This document shows positions 14,611-21,957 of a stretch of 26,233 bases of DNA, in pieces (position 1 is the first letter of the stretch; each line of letters starts with the position of its first letter). The translations under genes and the position numbers were made by a program. The stretch is from Coriobacteriaceae bacterium (GTDB lineage Bacteria > Actinomycetota > Coriobacteriia > Coriobacteriales > UMGS124), in NCBI GenBank assembly GCA_019420325.1, contig JAHZHK010000030.1:556-26788 (forward strand). The letters are read 5' to 3'. Under the pieces are notes generated by a model that ran no database searches, was not told the origin of the DNA, and saw nothing but the letters and a program-made list of their open reading frames with translations.

Positions 14611-16686
14611 ATGGCGGATGTGACTGGGGAGGTGCCCGAATCGTCGACGGATGACATCGAGCTCGGGGTGCCGACAGGCGCAGAGCTGTCCGAGGGCGCA
14701 GCTGGGAGGCTGCCAAACGTCGACAGGCGCGAGGCAAACAGGGAAGACCTGCTAGACGATGGTGAGTCTGGTGCATCGCCGTATGCCGCACATGCAAGGT
14801 GCCTCGTGGTCTACGCTGCCAAAGCGGCTGTGGTGCTTGGCTTGCTGGGCATCTTCGCAGTTCAAGCGCCCGCGATGCCTCCCATTGCCATTGCTTTGAT
14901 TTGGTCGGCCTTGAGCGCAGCGTGCTCGCTGGGCACTGTGCATCAGTGCGTGATGCGCAAGTTGCGCCGTCAGATTGAGTTCAAAGAGGGCGGGCGTGCG
15001 GCACGCTTCAACAACGGGCGCACCCTTTGCTTCATCGTGTCGTTCGTCGTCTCGGCGATAGGCGTTGCAAGCCTGATGTTTGCCGTTGCGACCTGGGACG
15101 CTGTGCAGTGGTGTCTTGCCGTCGCCGCAGTGCCCCTGCTTGCCGTTGCGTCGCATGTGGTGGGCAATCGGCTGAAAGAGGAGTTTGAGTCGGCCTTCTG
15201 GGCATCGAGGTCCCTGCTCGTGGGCGTGGGCATCACGCTTGCTGCCCTTGTCGTTGGAGCGCTTGTCATCTCAGCCATCGAGCCGACGCCCCAGGTCACG
15301 AGCGCTGCCCAGGCTTTCAAAGAGGCACCGCAACCGTTTGACGGCTCCCCATCGGCCCTTATGTCCGAGGCGGGCAGGCTCATAGCGCTTGTAGACGGTC
15401 TCTCGTCGTTCGGCCTGTCTCAGGCGGCGGTGGTAAACCTTGCGCTCTACCGGGTCGTGCACGGCGTTTTGATGTTGGCGTCATTCGGGGCCTTGGTTGG
15501 CATATTTGCAACGTGCCTGCTAGACCCCGCAGAACTCAAGCGCGTGTTCCTGCCTCTCGAGGCGGCGAAGGACCCCTCCCGTCCCCAGCCTCTCATGTGC
15601 AGGTACGTGGCGGCGGCGTGCGTCGCGCCGGCGGTGCTCGCTGTGGGTTTCCTTGCAGCCGACCACGCGGCGGCTTATGCTGTGCAGACGCAGGAGGTCA
15701 CGGCAGCCGAGGCGTTCGTGCGCGACCAGGTGGACCTGGCGGTGTTCGTGCTCGACGGGCAGTACTACGAATACCAGGGTGTCCAGGACCTGATGAGCGA
15801 GACGTCCGAGAAGGCTGCCCAGCTCGAGGCCGATGCCCGTGCCGAGCTCGTGCCCCTCGTCAACGGGTTCTTCGACGGGTGCCTGGGCAATGTGGACGCT
15901 TTCCTCGACTGGTACTACAGCTTGCTGGGTGATTATGAGCAGCTTGCGATGCAAATCGCGCAATACGTCGCCGGAAGCACCGATGATTATGCCGTCGAGC
16001 AGCTCACCTCCCATCTTGAGGACGGCGTCGACGATGCCGGCTTGTCGGAGAAGTGGGCGGGTTATCAGGAGCAGGCGGCGGCTCTGGAGGACGACTTCTA
16101 TGCGCGTATGGCCGAGTTGAAGTTTGAAGACGACGTGCCCGACTGGCTTGTGAAGAAGAGCGAGGTCATCGAGCGGGAAGACTTGCTCAAGGTGTTCGCA
16201 CCCGCGCAGAGCTTCATGAGCAGGGAGATGCGCGTGGTGGCAGGTGGTACGGCCGGCGTCGCGACGGGTGTGGCGACCAAGACGCTTGTAAGCAAGGCTG
16301 CCGACAAGGGATTCTTCAAGGGGCTCACGAAGCTGGTGGAGAAGGTCGCCGCTAAGGTCGGGACAAGAGCCGCGGAGGCGGCGGTCGGCAGTGCCATCGG
16401 GGGCGCTGTGGGTGCAGTGGGAGGCTCGGCTGTGCCTGTCGCGGGCACTGCGGCGGGAGGTGCCGCCGGTGCGGTGGCTGGCGCGGCGATTGCGACGGGC
16501 GTGGGCATCGGCGTCGACTACGGCCTGCTCAAGGTGGATGAGCTGCTGAACCGCGACGCTTACCGCCAGGAGATCGTCGACAGCATCGAGGACGCCCGTG
16601 CCGAGATGCTCGCCACAATCGAACCTGCGGATGAGGGCGGCGAGAACGAAGGGGTTGCAAGTGATAGCGATTCGCTTGCCGAATGA
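14611..16686 (+). CDS. polytopic membrane protein with glycine-zipper-like C-terminal region, unknown function
   Basis: GGGAGG six bases before ATG 14611 sets the start; the product is 691 residues. After an acidic cytoplasmic N-terminus (1-60) come membrane segments at about 64-85, 90-108, 138-160, 165-184, 200-222, 285-308 and 330-357. A charged soluble region follows (about 360-520) with a helical Glu/Gln-rich character and several Tyr/Asp stretches. The region from about 540 to 640 is extremely rich in Gly and Ala with GxxxG-type spacing (VGSAIGGAVGAVGGS, AAGGAAGAVAGAA), a glycine-zipper pattern capable of packing or inserting into membranes. The C-terminus is acidic and helical. Similar glycine-zipper regions occur in channel proteins and some pore-forming effectors; there is no sign of an export signal or immunity gene here. 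Function unknown. Confidence 0.82.
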   Translation: MADVTGEVPESSTDDIELGVPTGAELSEGAAGRLPNVDRREANREDLLDDGESGASPYAAHARCLVVYAAKAAVVLGLLGIFAVQAPAMPPIAIALIWSALSAACSLGTVHQCVMRKLRRQIEFKEGGRAARFNNGRTLCFIVSFVVSAIGVASLMFAVATWDAVQWCLAVAAVPLLAVASHVVGNRLKEEFESAFWASRSLLVGVGITLAALVVGALVISAIEPTPQVTSAAQAFKEAPQPFDGSPSALMSEAGRLIALVDGLSSFGLSQAAVVNLALYRVVHGVLMLASFGALVGIFATCLLDPAELKRVFLPLEAAKDPSRPQPLMCRYVAAACVAPAVLAVGFLAADHAAAYAVQTQEVTAAEAFVRDQVDLAVFVLDGQYYEYQGVQDLMSETSEKAAQLEADARAELVPLVNGFFDGCLGNVDAFLDWYYSLLGDYEQLAMQIAQYVAGSTDDYAVEQLTSHLEDGVDDAGLSEKWAGYQEQAAALEDDFYARMAELKFEDDVPDWLVKKSEVIEREDLLKVFAPAQSFMSREMRVVAGGTAGVATGVATKTLVSKAADKGFFKGLTKLVEKVAAKVGTRAAEAAVGSAIGGAVGAVGGSAVPVAGTAAGGAAGAVAGAAIATGVGIGVDYGLLKVDELLNRDAYRQEIVDSIEDARAEMLATIEPADEGGENEGVASDSDSLAE

Positions 16687-16800
16687 CCTGAGAAGCCGAG
16701 CATGAGTTGATGGAGGCCTGATTGGCAGTGCATCATGTTGGTGCGCGATGAAAAGGTACCTTGCGGCTCCGGTGCGCCTGCTTGAGCAAACTTTGCAGGC

Positions 16801-16835
16801 GCAGTCCTTCGACTGGTTTGCGGTCGAAGGACTGC
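16801..16835. terminator. bidirectional terminator hairpin between convergent genes
   Basis: A perfect 13-bp stem GCAGTCCTTCGAC/GTCGAAGGACTGC with a 9-nt loop lies between the stop of the membrane protein gene (16686) and that of the ATPase gene (16862). Flanking T-tracts are short. Confidence 0.65.
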
Positions 16836-16861
16836 CAAGGTTTGTCGGACCCGTTGTTTTC

Positions 16862-18136
16862 CTACACCGCCCAGACGGGAAACGCCCAGGCTCGCTCGCT
16901 CACGGGGTAGGTATCCTGTGCCATGCACATGATGCACCCGCAGCCGATGTCCCTCTTGAATGCGGCGAGTTCCTCGGGGATGTCATCTTGTGCAACGGGA
17001 TCGAGAACGCCCAGGTTGCGCGTGTCTTTTATGCTTGGTGATGCGGTTTTCTTCACCTCGATGGGGTAGAGTGTGCCGTCGCGTTCCATGAGTATGTCTA
17101 TCTCACGCTTGTCATTGTTGCGGAAGAAGTACAGCGGTGGTCGCGTGCCAGCGTTGACGAAGCTACGGTAGACCTCTCCAAATGCATAGGTCTCGAAGAA
17201 TTGGCCCGACATGGCCCCCGCCTCGAGGACGGCGGGGTTTGTCCAGCCCGAGAGATAGGAGGCCAGGCCGGTATCGAGGAAGTGCATGATGGGTTGTTTT
17301 GAGAGGCGTTTGAGAAGGTTGTTTGCGTAAGGTTGCACGACTTTGACGAGGTAGGAGCTCGTGAGCAGCGACAGCCAGGTCTTGGCGGTCTTCTCGCTGA
17401 TGTCCGCAAGGCGGGCGAGGTCGGCATAAACGACGGGCTTACCGGTGAGCGCTGCGCATGCCGTCATGAAGCTGCGGAACTTGAGTTCGTCGCCCACCTG
17501 GGCAAGGTCGCGGATGTCGCGCATGATGTACGTGTCGAGGTACGACTCGTAACCGCCCGCGCGCAAATCGTCGGGCAGGGCTCGTATGGCGGGAAGGGAT
17601 CCTTTGCAGATGTCGGCGTACACCTCGGTGACGTCACGCGCCTGGCGGGTGCTGACGCGCCGCATGAAGTAATCGGGGGTCGCGCCGAACGTTTCCGAGG
17701 GGGCACCGTATATCTCCGAGGCTGACAGGCCGAGCATCTCAACCACCCCAGCGCGGCCTGCGAGCGATTCGGAGACGGCTGACATGAGATGGAAGGGCTG
17801 CGAGCCTGTGAGCCAGAACAGGCCGGTCTGCTCGGACGAGTCGACGACCTCCTTGATATAAGGGAGAAGCTCGGGAGCCTTCTGTATCTCGTCGATAAGA
17901 ATCGGTGGGTGGTAACGCTGCAAGAAGAGCGCCGGGTCGGTTTTTGCAACCTGACGAATCGAGGTGTTGTCGAGGCTGACATACGAACGTGCGATGTCTC
18001 GTTCCTGTGATTCCTGCTCCATGAGGTGCTTGAGCATCGTGGTCTTGCCGACCTGTCTGGGGCCGGTGACGACGACGACCTTGAAGTGCTGCGAGTAGCG
18101 CTTGACAACGGGTTCTAGTGCGCGCGGGATGTACAT
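16862..18136 (-). CDS. DUF4143-type AAA ATPase
   Basis: The 424-residue protein has Walker A GPRQVGKTT (residues 25-33), Walker B ILIDE (79-83), a sensor-like TGSQPF near 110, and a C-terminal DUF4143 part. The end of that part contains REIDIL and, 10 residues on, YPIEVKKT, matching the D...ExK spacing of PD-(D/E)XK nuclease-like folds. Proteins of this class are common, solitary and often multi-copy in gut anaerobes; their physiological role is not established. ATG at 18136 is preceded by GAGG at five bases. An in-frame upstream start at 18214 lies before the predicted transcription start and is rejected. A perfect 19-bp inverted repeat covers the promoter, which suggests autoregulation. It stands alone, convergent with the membrane protein gene. 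Confidence 0.9.
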   Translation of the reverse strand: MYIPRALEPVVKRYSQHFKVVVVTGPRQVGKTTMLKHLMEQESQERDIARSYVSLDNTSIRQVAKTDPALFLQRYHPPILIDEIQKAPELLPYIKEVVDSSEQTGLFWLTGSQPFHLMSAVSESLAGRAGVVEMLGLSASEIYGAPSETFGATPDYFMRRVSTRQARDVTEVYADICKGSLPAIRALPDDLRAGGYESYLDTYIMRDIRDLAQVGDELKFRSFMTACAALTGKPVVYADLARLADISEKTAKTWLSLLTSSYLVKVVQPYANNLLKRLSKQPIMHFLDTGLASYLSGWTNPAVLEAGAMSGQFFETYAFGEVYRSFVNAGTRPPLYFFRNNDKREIDILMERDGTLYPIEVKKTASPSIKDTRNLGVLDPVAQDDIPEELAAFKRDIGCGCIMCMAQDTYPVSERAWAFPVWAV

Positions 18137-18144
18137 GCAAGCCT

Positions 18145-18191
18145 CAATTCTCTCAAATCCGGAATGTAACTCCGGATTTGAGAGAATTGTA
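18145..18191 (-). promoter_or_regulatory. 19-bp perfect inverted repeat overlapping the ATPase promoter
   Basis: Arms at 18145-18163 and 18171-18189 are perfect inverted copies (each reads CAATTCTCTCAAATCCGGA toward the centre) around a 7-nt spacer. On the minus strand TGC-TACAAT at 18194-18186 is an extended -10 box whose last bases lie inside the arm. The transcript would begin near 18179, within the repeat, and the other arm ends next to the GAGG ribosome binding site. The position suggests an operator for a dimeric regulator, perhaps the ATPase itself. Confidence 0.75.
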
Positions 18192-18252
18192 GCACAGGGC
18201 AAGATGAATCCCATCCCGTACTCTTGCCTGCTTGCTACCGCCGCTCGAACGT

Positions 18253-18378
18253 CTACGCCACAAGCTTGAGGTAATCGACGATGGGCAGGTGCTGGGGACA
18301 GGCGCGCTCGCAGGCCCGGCAGCCGCTGCGCTCGCTGGCGCCGCCGTGGTCGCGCGTCCAGCTGCGGTAGATCACGGC
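18253..18378 (-). pseudogene. remnant: C-terminus of a 4Fe-4S aldo/keto reductase
   Basis: The minus-strand frame ending at TAG 18253-18255 reads TRDHGGASERSGCRACERA followed by CPQHLPIVDYLKLVA. This is the typical C-terminal ferredoxin-like end of 4Fe-4S aldo/keto reductases. The family motif is C-x2-C-x2-C-x3-CP; here the first Cys is replaced by Arg (codon at 18328-18330), which a single T-to-C change would explain. Only about 40 residues of a normally 320-380-residue protein remain. The 5' part is lost at about 18378, exactly where the oppositely oriented dihydrouridine synthase piece begins. Confidence 0.75.
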
Positions 18379-18657
18379 CCTGCGTGGAAAAATCGCGGCC
18401 TCGACGTCGTGCCGCAGCTGCTCACGAAGAACGCCGACGAATTTGTGTGGGCGGCGGGAATGCTTGCCGACATGGGGTACCGCGAGGTCAACCTCAATGT
18501 GGGGTGCTCCTCGGGTGTCGTCGTTGCCAAGGGGAAGGGCTTGGGCTTCCTGCGTGACCTTGAGGGCCTCGAGGCGTTCCCGTGCGACGTGTGTAGCCGC
18601 TCTCCTATCTCCGTGTCGGTCAAGATGGGGGTCGGCGTCACGTCCGACGTCGAGTAA
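18379..18657 (+). pseudogene. remnant: internal fragment of a tRNA-dihydrouridine synthase
   Basis: The frame reads NRGLDVVPQLLTKNADEF, then LADMGYREVNLNVGCSSG, then VVVAKGKGLGFL and ISVSVKMGVGVTSDVE before TAA at 18655-18657. These match consecutive Dus blocks: the VPQ strand, the NLNxGCPSG active-site loop with its catalytic Cys, and the VSVKxRxG strand. The Pro of GCPSG has become Ser and the Arg of KxRxG has become Gly. About 90 residues of an expected 320-350 remain; both ends are missing. The plus frame continues open to a start at 18232, but that part is the antisense of the aldo/keto reductase remnant. The enzyme would reduce uridine in tRNA; this copy cannot. Confidence 0.82.
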
Positions 18658-18659
18658 AA

Positions 18660-18830
18660 GTGCTGCTCAAGGATGCGTTGCGGTGCCCGTTTGAGGGCAT
18701 CGGCAAGCCTGAGCCCCTGCGGTTCGAGCTTTCGGGGGCATGGTCGCGGCGAATCGACGAGGCGAACCAGTTGCTGTATACCGTCGACGACGATTGTCCC
18801 ACCGTTCTCTTCGCCCGCGACCACTACTGA
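18660..18830 (+). pseudogene. remnant: C-terminal two thirds of a YoeB/Txe-type mRNA interferase toxin
   Basis: From GTG 18660 the frame encodes 56 residues: LLKDALRCPFEGIGKPEPLR, then FELSGAWSRRIDEANQLLYT and a C-terminus ending RDHY. It aligns with E. coli YoeB from about residue 30 to its last residue 84 without gaps in the core. The YoeB catalytic Glu46 (KPEPL), His83 and Tyr84 are retained, but catalytic Arg65 is replaced by Gln. The first about 30 residues and a YefM-type antitoxin gene are absent; the reading frame before 18660 instead overlaps the dihydrouridine synthase remnant. It has no ribosome binding site. It is therefore taken as a dead fragment, although a translated 56-residue peptide is not excluded. 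Confidence 0.85.
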
Positions 18831-18852
18831 GCGTCGCGGGCGTCTGGCGGAC

Positions 18853-18858
18853 TACAAT
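18853..18858 (+). promoter_or_regulatory. possible -10 box of the small nitroreductase gene
   Basis: TACAAT at 18853-18858 matches the -10 consensus in five of six positions and would give a leader of about 50 nt. No convincing -35 box is visible. Confidence 0.3.
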
Positions 18859-18915
18859 TCTTTTGCCAATTATCGGGCACCCTTGTTGGGGCGCACGGGA
18901 GAAAGGACGTGTCTT

Positions 18916-19428
18916 ATGGAGTTTTCCCAGGTAGTGAGGGAGCGGTATTCATGCAAGGCCTATGACGGCAGGCAGATTTCCGCCGAGCAGCTCGCGGCGG
19001 TGCTTGAGGCAGGCAGGCTTGCACCCACCGCGAAGAACCTTCAGCCGCAGCATGTCTATGTCGTGCAATCGGCTGAAGGGCTCGCCAGGATCGACGAGCT
19101 CACGCCGTGCCGCTACGGCGCGCCCACGGTGCTTGTCGTCGCCTTTGACAAGACAAACGTCTTCACGTTCCCTGGCGGCGAGCACACCTCAGGCGTGGAG
19201 GACGCCTCCATCGTGGCGACGCACATGATGCTCGCTGCGGCCGACGCGGGGGTGCAGAGCTGCTGGCTCAACTTCTTCGACCCCGCCAAGGTGGCCGAAC
19301 TGTTTGACCTGCCAGAGAACGAGGAAGTCGTCATGCTGCTTGACCTGGGATTTGCCGCAGAAGGCTCGGGGCCCCGTGCCAACCACGGCAGCCGCAAGGA
19401 GCTCGACCAGACGGTGAGCTACCTGTAG
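18916..19428 (+). CDS. nitroreductase-family FMN protein
   Basis: A 170-residue cytoplasmic protein with the short nitroreductase architecture. It begins with MEFSQVVRERYSCKAYDGR (the RxS segment that binds FMN phosphate), followed by AAVLEAGRLAPTAKNLQPQH, a classical family block. A central AATHMMLAA-like helix (VATHMMLAAADAGVQSCWLN) and the end block VVMLLDLGFAAEG plus RKELDQTVSYL complete the fold. Such enzymes use NAD(P)H to reduce nitro groups, quinones or flavins; the substrate cannot be told. GAAAGGA precedes ATG 18916. Unlike the nitroreductase at 3713-4447 it has no signal peptide. It is the only intact gene between the toxin remnant and the broken insertion sequence. Confidence 0.92.
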   Translation: MEFSQVVRERYSCKAYDGRQISAEQLAAVLEAGRLAPTAKNLQPQHVYVVQSAEGLARIDELTPCRYGAPTVLVVAFDKTNVFTFPGGEHTSGVEDASIVATHMMLAAADAGVQSCWLNFFDPAKVAELFDLPENEEVVMLLDLGFAAEGSGPRANHGSRKELDQTVSYL

Positions 19429-19461
19429 GAGCGACGCAAAACGGGCGGAGACGGTGCCTTT

Positions 19462-20032
19462 TGAACTGCGTCCCAAAACTTGGACGCCCCAATTAAAGCG
19501 GCTTCCTAGACCGCTTTCAAGGCCTGGTCCCGGAACCCCTCCGGGGTCAGGCCTTTCAGCCTCGCCTGCCTCCTGCGCGTGTTCCAATGGACGACGTATG
19601 CGTCCAGGTCGGCCTTGAACGACTCGAAGTCGGACCAGTCGCGCCCCCTGAAGAACTCGTCCTTGAGGTGGCCGAACACCTGTTCCGTGGCCGCGTTGTC
19701 CAGGCAGTTGCCCTTGCGCGACATGCTCTGCACGACCCCGTGGGCCCTGAGGGCCCCGACCCACGACCCGTGCCGGTGCCGCCGGCCCATGTCGGAGCGC
19801 GGGACCGGCGAGGCCCCCTCGGGCATCTTGGAGAGGAGCTGCTCCAGGACCCCCGTTTGCCGGGCCATGTCCGGGCTCCTCGAGACCGACCGGGCCACGA
19901 TCTCCTTGGAGCCGGAGTCGCAGGCGGGCGCGAGGTGCGCCTTGCCGAACGAGCACTTGAACTAGAGGTCGGTGGCCCTCGCCCTGACCTCCCTGTCATG
20001 CTTGCATCGCAGGTCAACCGGCATAAATATGC
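19462..20032 (-). mobile_element. truncated IS3-family insertion sequence
   Basis: The right end is intact: the sequence starting TGAACTGCGTCCCAAAACTT at 19462 has the TG-start and form of IS3-family terminal inverted repeats, and the transposase stop lies about 40 nt inside. The left end, orfA and the 5' part of orfB are missing; recognisable sequence ends near 20032. The break is followed directly by a near-perfect inverted repeat (20033-20076). No target duplication can be identified because one end is lost. Confidence 0.8.
19506..20024 (-). pseudogene. IS3-family transposase OrfB fragment with internal stop
   Basis: The frame reads LRCKHDREVRARATDL, a TAG stop (19962-19964), then FKCSFGKAHLAPACDSGSKE, IVARSVSRSPDMARQTG and further the IS3 blocks SMSRKGNCLDNAATEQVFGH, DEFFRGRDWSDFESFKADLD and VHWNTRRRQARLKGLTPEGF. 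These belong to the DDE integrase core and its C-terminal part, including the catalytic Glu region (TEQVFGHLKDEFF). The front of the core with the first Asp is absent. The nonsense codon plus truncation make it inactive. Confidence 0.85.
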
Positions 20033-20076
20033 CTCCCATTCCTTGAACTTTACTTTCTATGTCCAAGAAATGGGAG
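20033..20076. repeat. near-perfect inverted repeat at the broken IS end
   Basis: CTCCCATTCCTTG (20033-20045) and CAAGAAATGGGAG (20064-20076) are inverted copies with one mismatch in 13 and an 18-nt spacer. The DNA from 20077 to 20294 shows no gene; a short hairpin TGAAGCC/GGCTTCA at 20258-20274 may help to end the leftward gene. Confidence 0.6.
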
Positions 20077-20294
20077 ACAGTTCAATTCCCGGCGGGGCCG
20101 GGCTTGCTCATACACCACAATTCGAAACGCGATTCTTTGAAACCCGTCGCTGCGGGCTTCTTGGCGAGCGCGACTACTCCGAAGCCCGTGTGACTGCCAG
20201 CGGGGGCTGACTGCTCCGCTGCCGCCTTTGCTGTCAATGGGCTGCGTTCGGTCGTTTTGAAGCCGTTGGCTTCACCGGTGGAAAGCCCCGCGCC

Positions 20295-21248
20295 TTACGC
20301 CTCGGGGAACAGGTACCCGGCGGTCATCTCGAGGTAGTTCTCGCCGGAGTAGCCCGGGAAGGCCTCGAGCATGGCGGTTTTGAACTCGTCGGCCGTGCTC
20401 GACTTGCCTGCAATCTCCTCAAGCTTCTGCAGGTATGCGATCTTGTCGGCGACGGCCTGCTGGCCCTCGGGCATGGTGTGGCCGGGCAGGACGAGGACGT
20501 AGCCGGCCTGCTGGTAGCCCTGAAGGGCCGCGATGGTGGCGTCGGCGGCCTCGAGGCTCACCACGATGGAGTGGACGGTCTGCCCGAGCATGTGGGTGTA
20601 CACGCAGTTGGCGGCCGAGATGACCAGGTCGTAGGTGTCGGCGGAGTTGATGACCTCGAAATCGATGCCGCCCACGGTGACCGGGCCCTCCTGGGCGAAG
20701 CTGTCGATGGCGGCGTTGTTGGGGTCCCAGGCGTCGCCGAAGGTCTGCGCAAGGCCGCTTGCGGTGGCCTGGGTGGAACCGCCCTCGATGGCGTCCTCGG
20801 CAGCCTGGGTGCCCCAGACGCTCACGCCGTCGAGGTAGTCGCCGCCGCTGGGGTGGGCGTCGACCCAGATGTTGTTCATCGGCTTGCCGAGGTTGGCGAT
20901 GTAGCGCTGCCACTCGAGCAGGGTGGCCTGCATCGGGGGCAGCTCGATGCCGACGAGCTCGTCGGCGCCTTCCACGATGTAGCACACGTCGCCCAGGGCG
21001 TCCTGCGTGTTGAAGGCGTGAATGCGCACGCCGTCGAAGTCGTAGACGCTCACGGAGTAGGTGGGGAGGGGGGTCTCGGCACCATCGCCGGCGGCAGCCT
21101 GGGCGTCGGAGCTGGCGTCCGCGTCGGCCTGCGGGGCCTCGTCGGCCAGGGCGAGCGAGGTGCCCGCAGTCAGGGCGCTGCCGGCGGCAAGGGCGGCACC
21201 TGCCACGAAGTTGCGGCGAGAAAGGGTCTCAAAGCACGTTGTGCACAT
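20295..21248 (-). CDS. Tat-exported metallo-beta-lactamase-fold protein with degenerate metal site
   Basis: The 317-residue product has a Tat signal (SRRNFVAGAALAAGSALTAG, residues 10-29, ending near ALA) after a Cys-containing leader MCTTCFE, similar in layout to the alkylsulfatase at 4842. The mature part follows a metallo-beta-lactamase pattern: a start strand with IHAFNTQDALGDVCYIVEG, GIELPP where the family has a D/T-rich strand, then NIWVDAHPSGGDYLDG at 126-141, and VLVLPGHTMPEG with H257. The normal HxHxDH motif is replaced by AHPSGGD, so only H132 and D137 could remain as ligands. It may bind one metal, use another substrate, or be a binding protein. AAGGAGG precedes ATG at 21248. The gene is divergent from an HxlR-type regulator, the likely controller. 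Confidence 0.85.
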   Translation of the reverse strand: MCTTCFETLSRRNFVAGAALAAGSALTAGTSLALADEAPQADADASSDAQAAAGDGAETPLPTYSVSVYDFDGVRIHAFNTQDALGDVCYIVEGADELVGIELPPMQATLLEWQRYIANLGKPMNNIWVDAHPSGGDYLDGVSVWGTQAAEDAIEGGSTQATASGLAQTFGDAWDPNNAAIDSFAQEGPVTVGGIDFEVINSADTYDLVISAANCVYTHMLGQTVHSIVVSLEAADATIAALQGYQQAGYVLVLPGHTMPEGQQAVADKIAYLQKLEEIAGKSSTADEFKTAMLEAFPGYSGENYLEMTAGYLFPEA

Positions 21249-21313
21249 GGGTTTCCTCCTTGGTTCTACGGGCGGTTTTCGTCTCAGCCGCCCCTTTGCG
21301 GATGACGCGGCCC

Positions 21314-21435
21314 ATTGTGCTCGGGCGGCCCGGCGGCCGCCAGTACGCACAACGAAGTGCCCCGGTTACCGCGCGGTTCCTTTTGGTGCCGAGCAGGGCG
21401 TACGGTCTCCAAAGAAGGAACTGCCTATTGTGCGT
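21314..21435. promoter_or_regulatory. three TTGTGC-type half sites between the HxlR gene and the divergent metallo-beta-lactamase-fold gene
   Basis: ATTGTGC occurs at 21314-21320, ACGCACAA (inverse of TTGTGCGT) at 21345-21352 and TTGTGCGT at 21428-21435. They lie in the shared 261-nt promoter region where an HxlR dimer would be expected to bind. Eight-base matches are weak evidence. Confidence 0.3.
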
Positions 21436-21509
21436 GAACTGTGAATGAGGCAAACAACCTGTTCAAGGCCATGGCTGCTCGCCTAAAGTGCGGCGAAAGG
21501 AGGTTTTCC

Positions 21510-21851
21510 ATGATGACCAAAGAGGAGCTGCCGGCCTGCCCGGTGGCCACGACCGTCGCACTCATCGGCAGCAAGTGGAAGCTGCTCGTGCTGCGCAACC
21601 TGCGCATGCGCACTTGGCGTTTCAACGAGCTGCAGCGTTCGCTCGAGGGCGTGAGCCAGAAGGTGCTCACGAGCGCGCTGCGCGACCTGGAGCGCGACGG
21701 CCTCGTCGAGCGCACGGTCTATGCCGAGATGCCTCCGCGCGTGGAGTACAGCCTCACCGAGCTCGGTCGGTCGCTTGAGCCCATCATGGCCGCCATGGAG
21801 ACCTGGGGCCGCGGCTACCAGGAGATGGTCCGCTCCGGCGAAGGGGAGTAG
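21510..21851 (+). CDS. HxlR-family winged-helix transcriptional regulator
   Basis: The 113-residue protein shows the HxlR layout: ELPACPVATTVALIGSKWKL with the N-terminal Cys10, the recognition helix region FNELQRSLEGVSQKVLTSAL, RDLERDGLVERTVYAEMPP with the wing, and VEYSLTELGRSLEPIMAAME. Members respond to aldehydes, redox signals or small ligands through that Cys or the dimer interface. GAAAGGAGG sits six bases before ATG 21510, which rules out the longer frame from 21441. It is divergent from the Tat-exported metallo-beta-lactamase-fold gene, a usual arrangement for regulator and target. Confidence 0.93.
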   Translation: MMTKEELPACPVATTVALIGSKWKLLVLRNLRMRTWRFNELQRSLEGVSQKVLTSALRDLERDGLVERTVYAEMPPRVEYSLTELGRSLEPIMAAMETWGRGYQEMVRSGEGE

Positions 21852-21931
21852 GGGAGGGGGAAGGTGGCCCGGCCTGGGGTTGTGCTGCCAATGGTCACAG
21901 GAAGATGCGGTTGTCAGCCTGCCAATGCAAG

Positions 21932-21956
21932 CCTTATGAAGCGGGGCTTCGAAAGG
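21932..21956. terminator. hairpin between convergent HxlR and DUF4268 genes
   Basis: GAAGC-GGG-GCTTC (21938-21950) with outer CCTT/AAGG pairs forms a 25-nt hairpin that ends two bases before the stop codon of the leftward gene. No long T-run is seen. Confidence 0.45.
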
Positions 21957-21957
21957 G

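Noticed and set aside
2674..16686. A single operon running through the plus-strand genes
   Set aside because: Terminator-like hairpins and leftward genes separate them; most appear to be single-gene units.
18232..18378. Apparent N-terminus of the dihydrouridine synthase fragment on the plus strand
   Set aside because: This part is the antisense of the recognisable aldo/keto reductase end (CPQHLPIVDYLK on the minus strand) and has no similarity to the synthase N-terminus.
19189..19956. Long minus-strand frame overlapping the small nitroreductase and the IS element
   Set aside because: It is an out-of-frame shadow of the transposase; the true frame shows the IS3 motifs.
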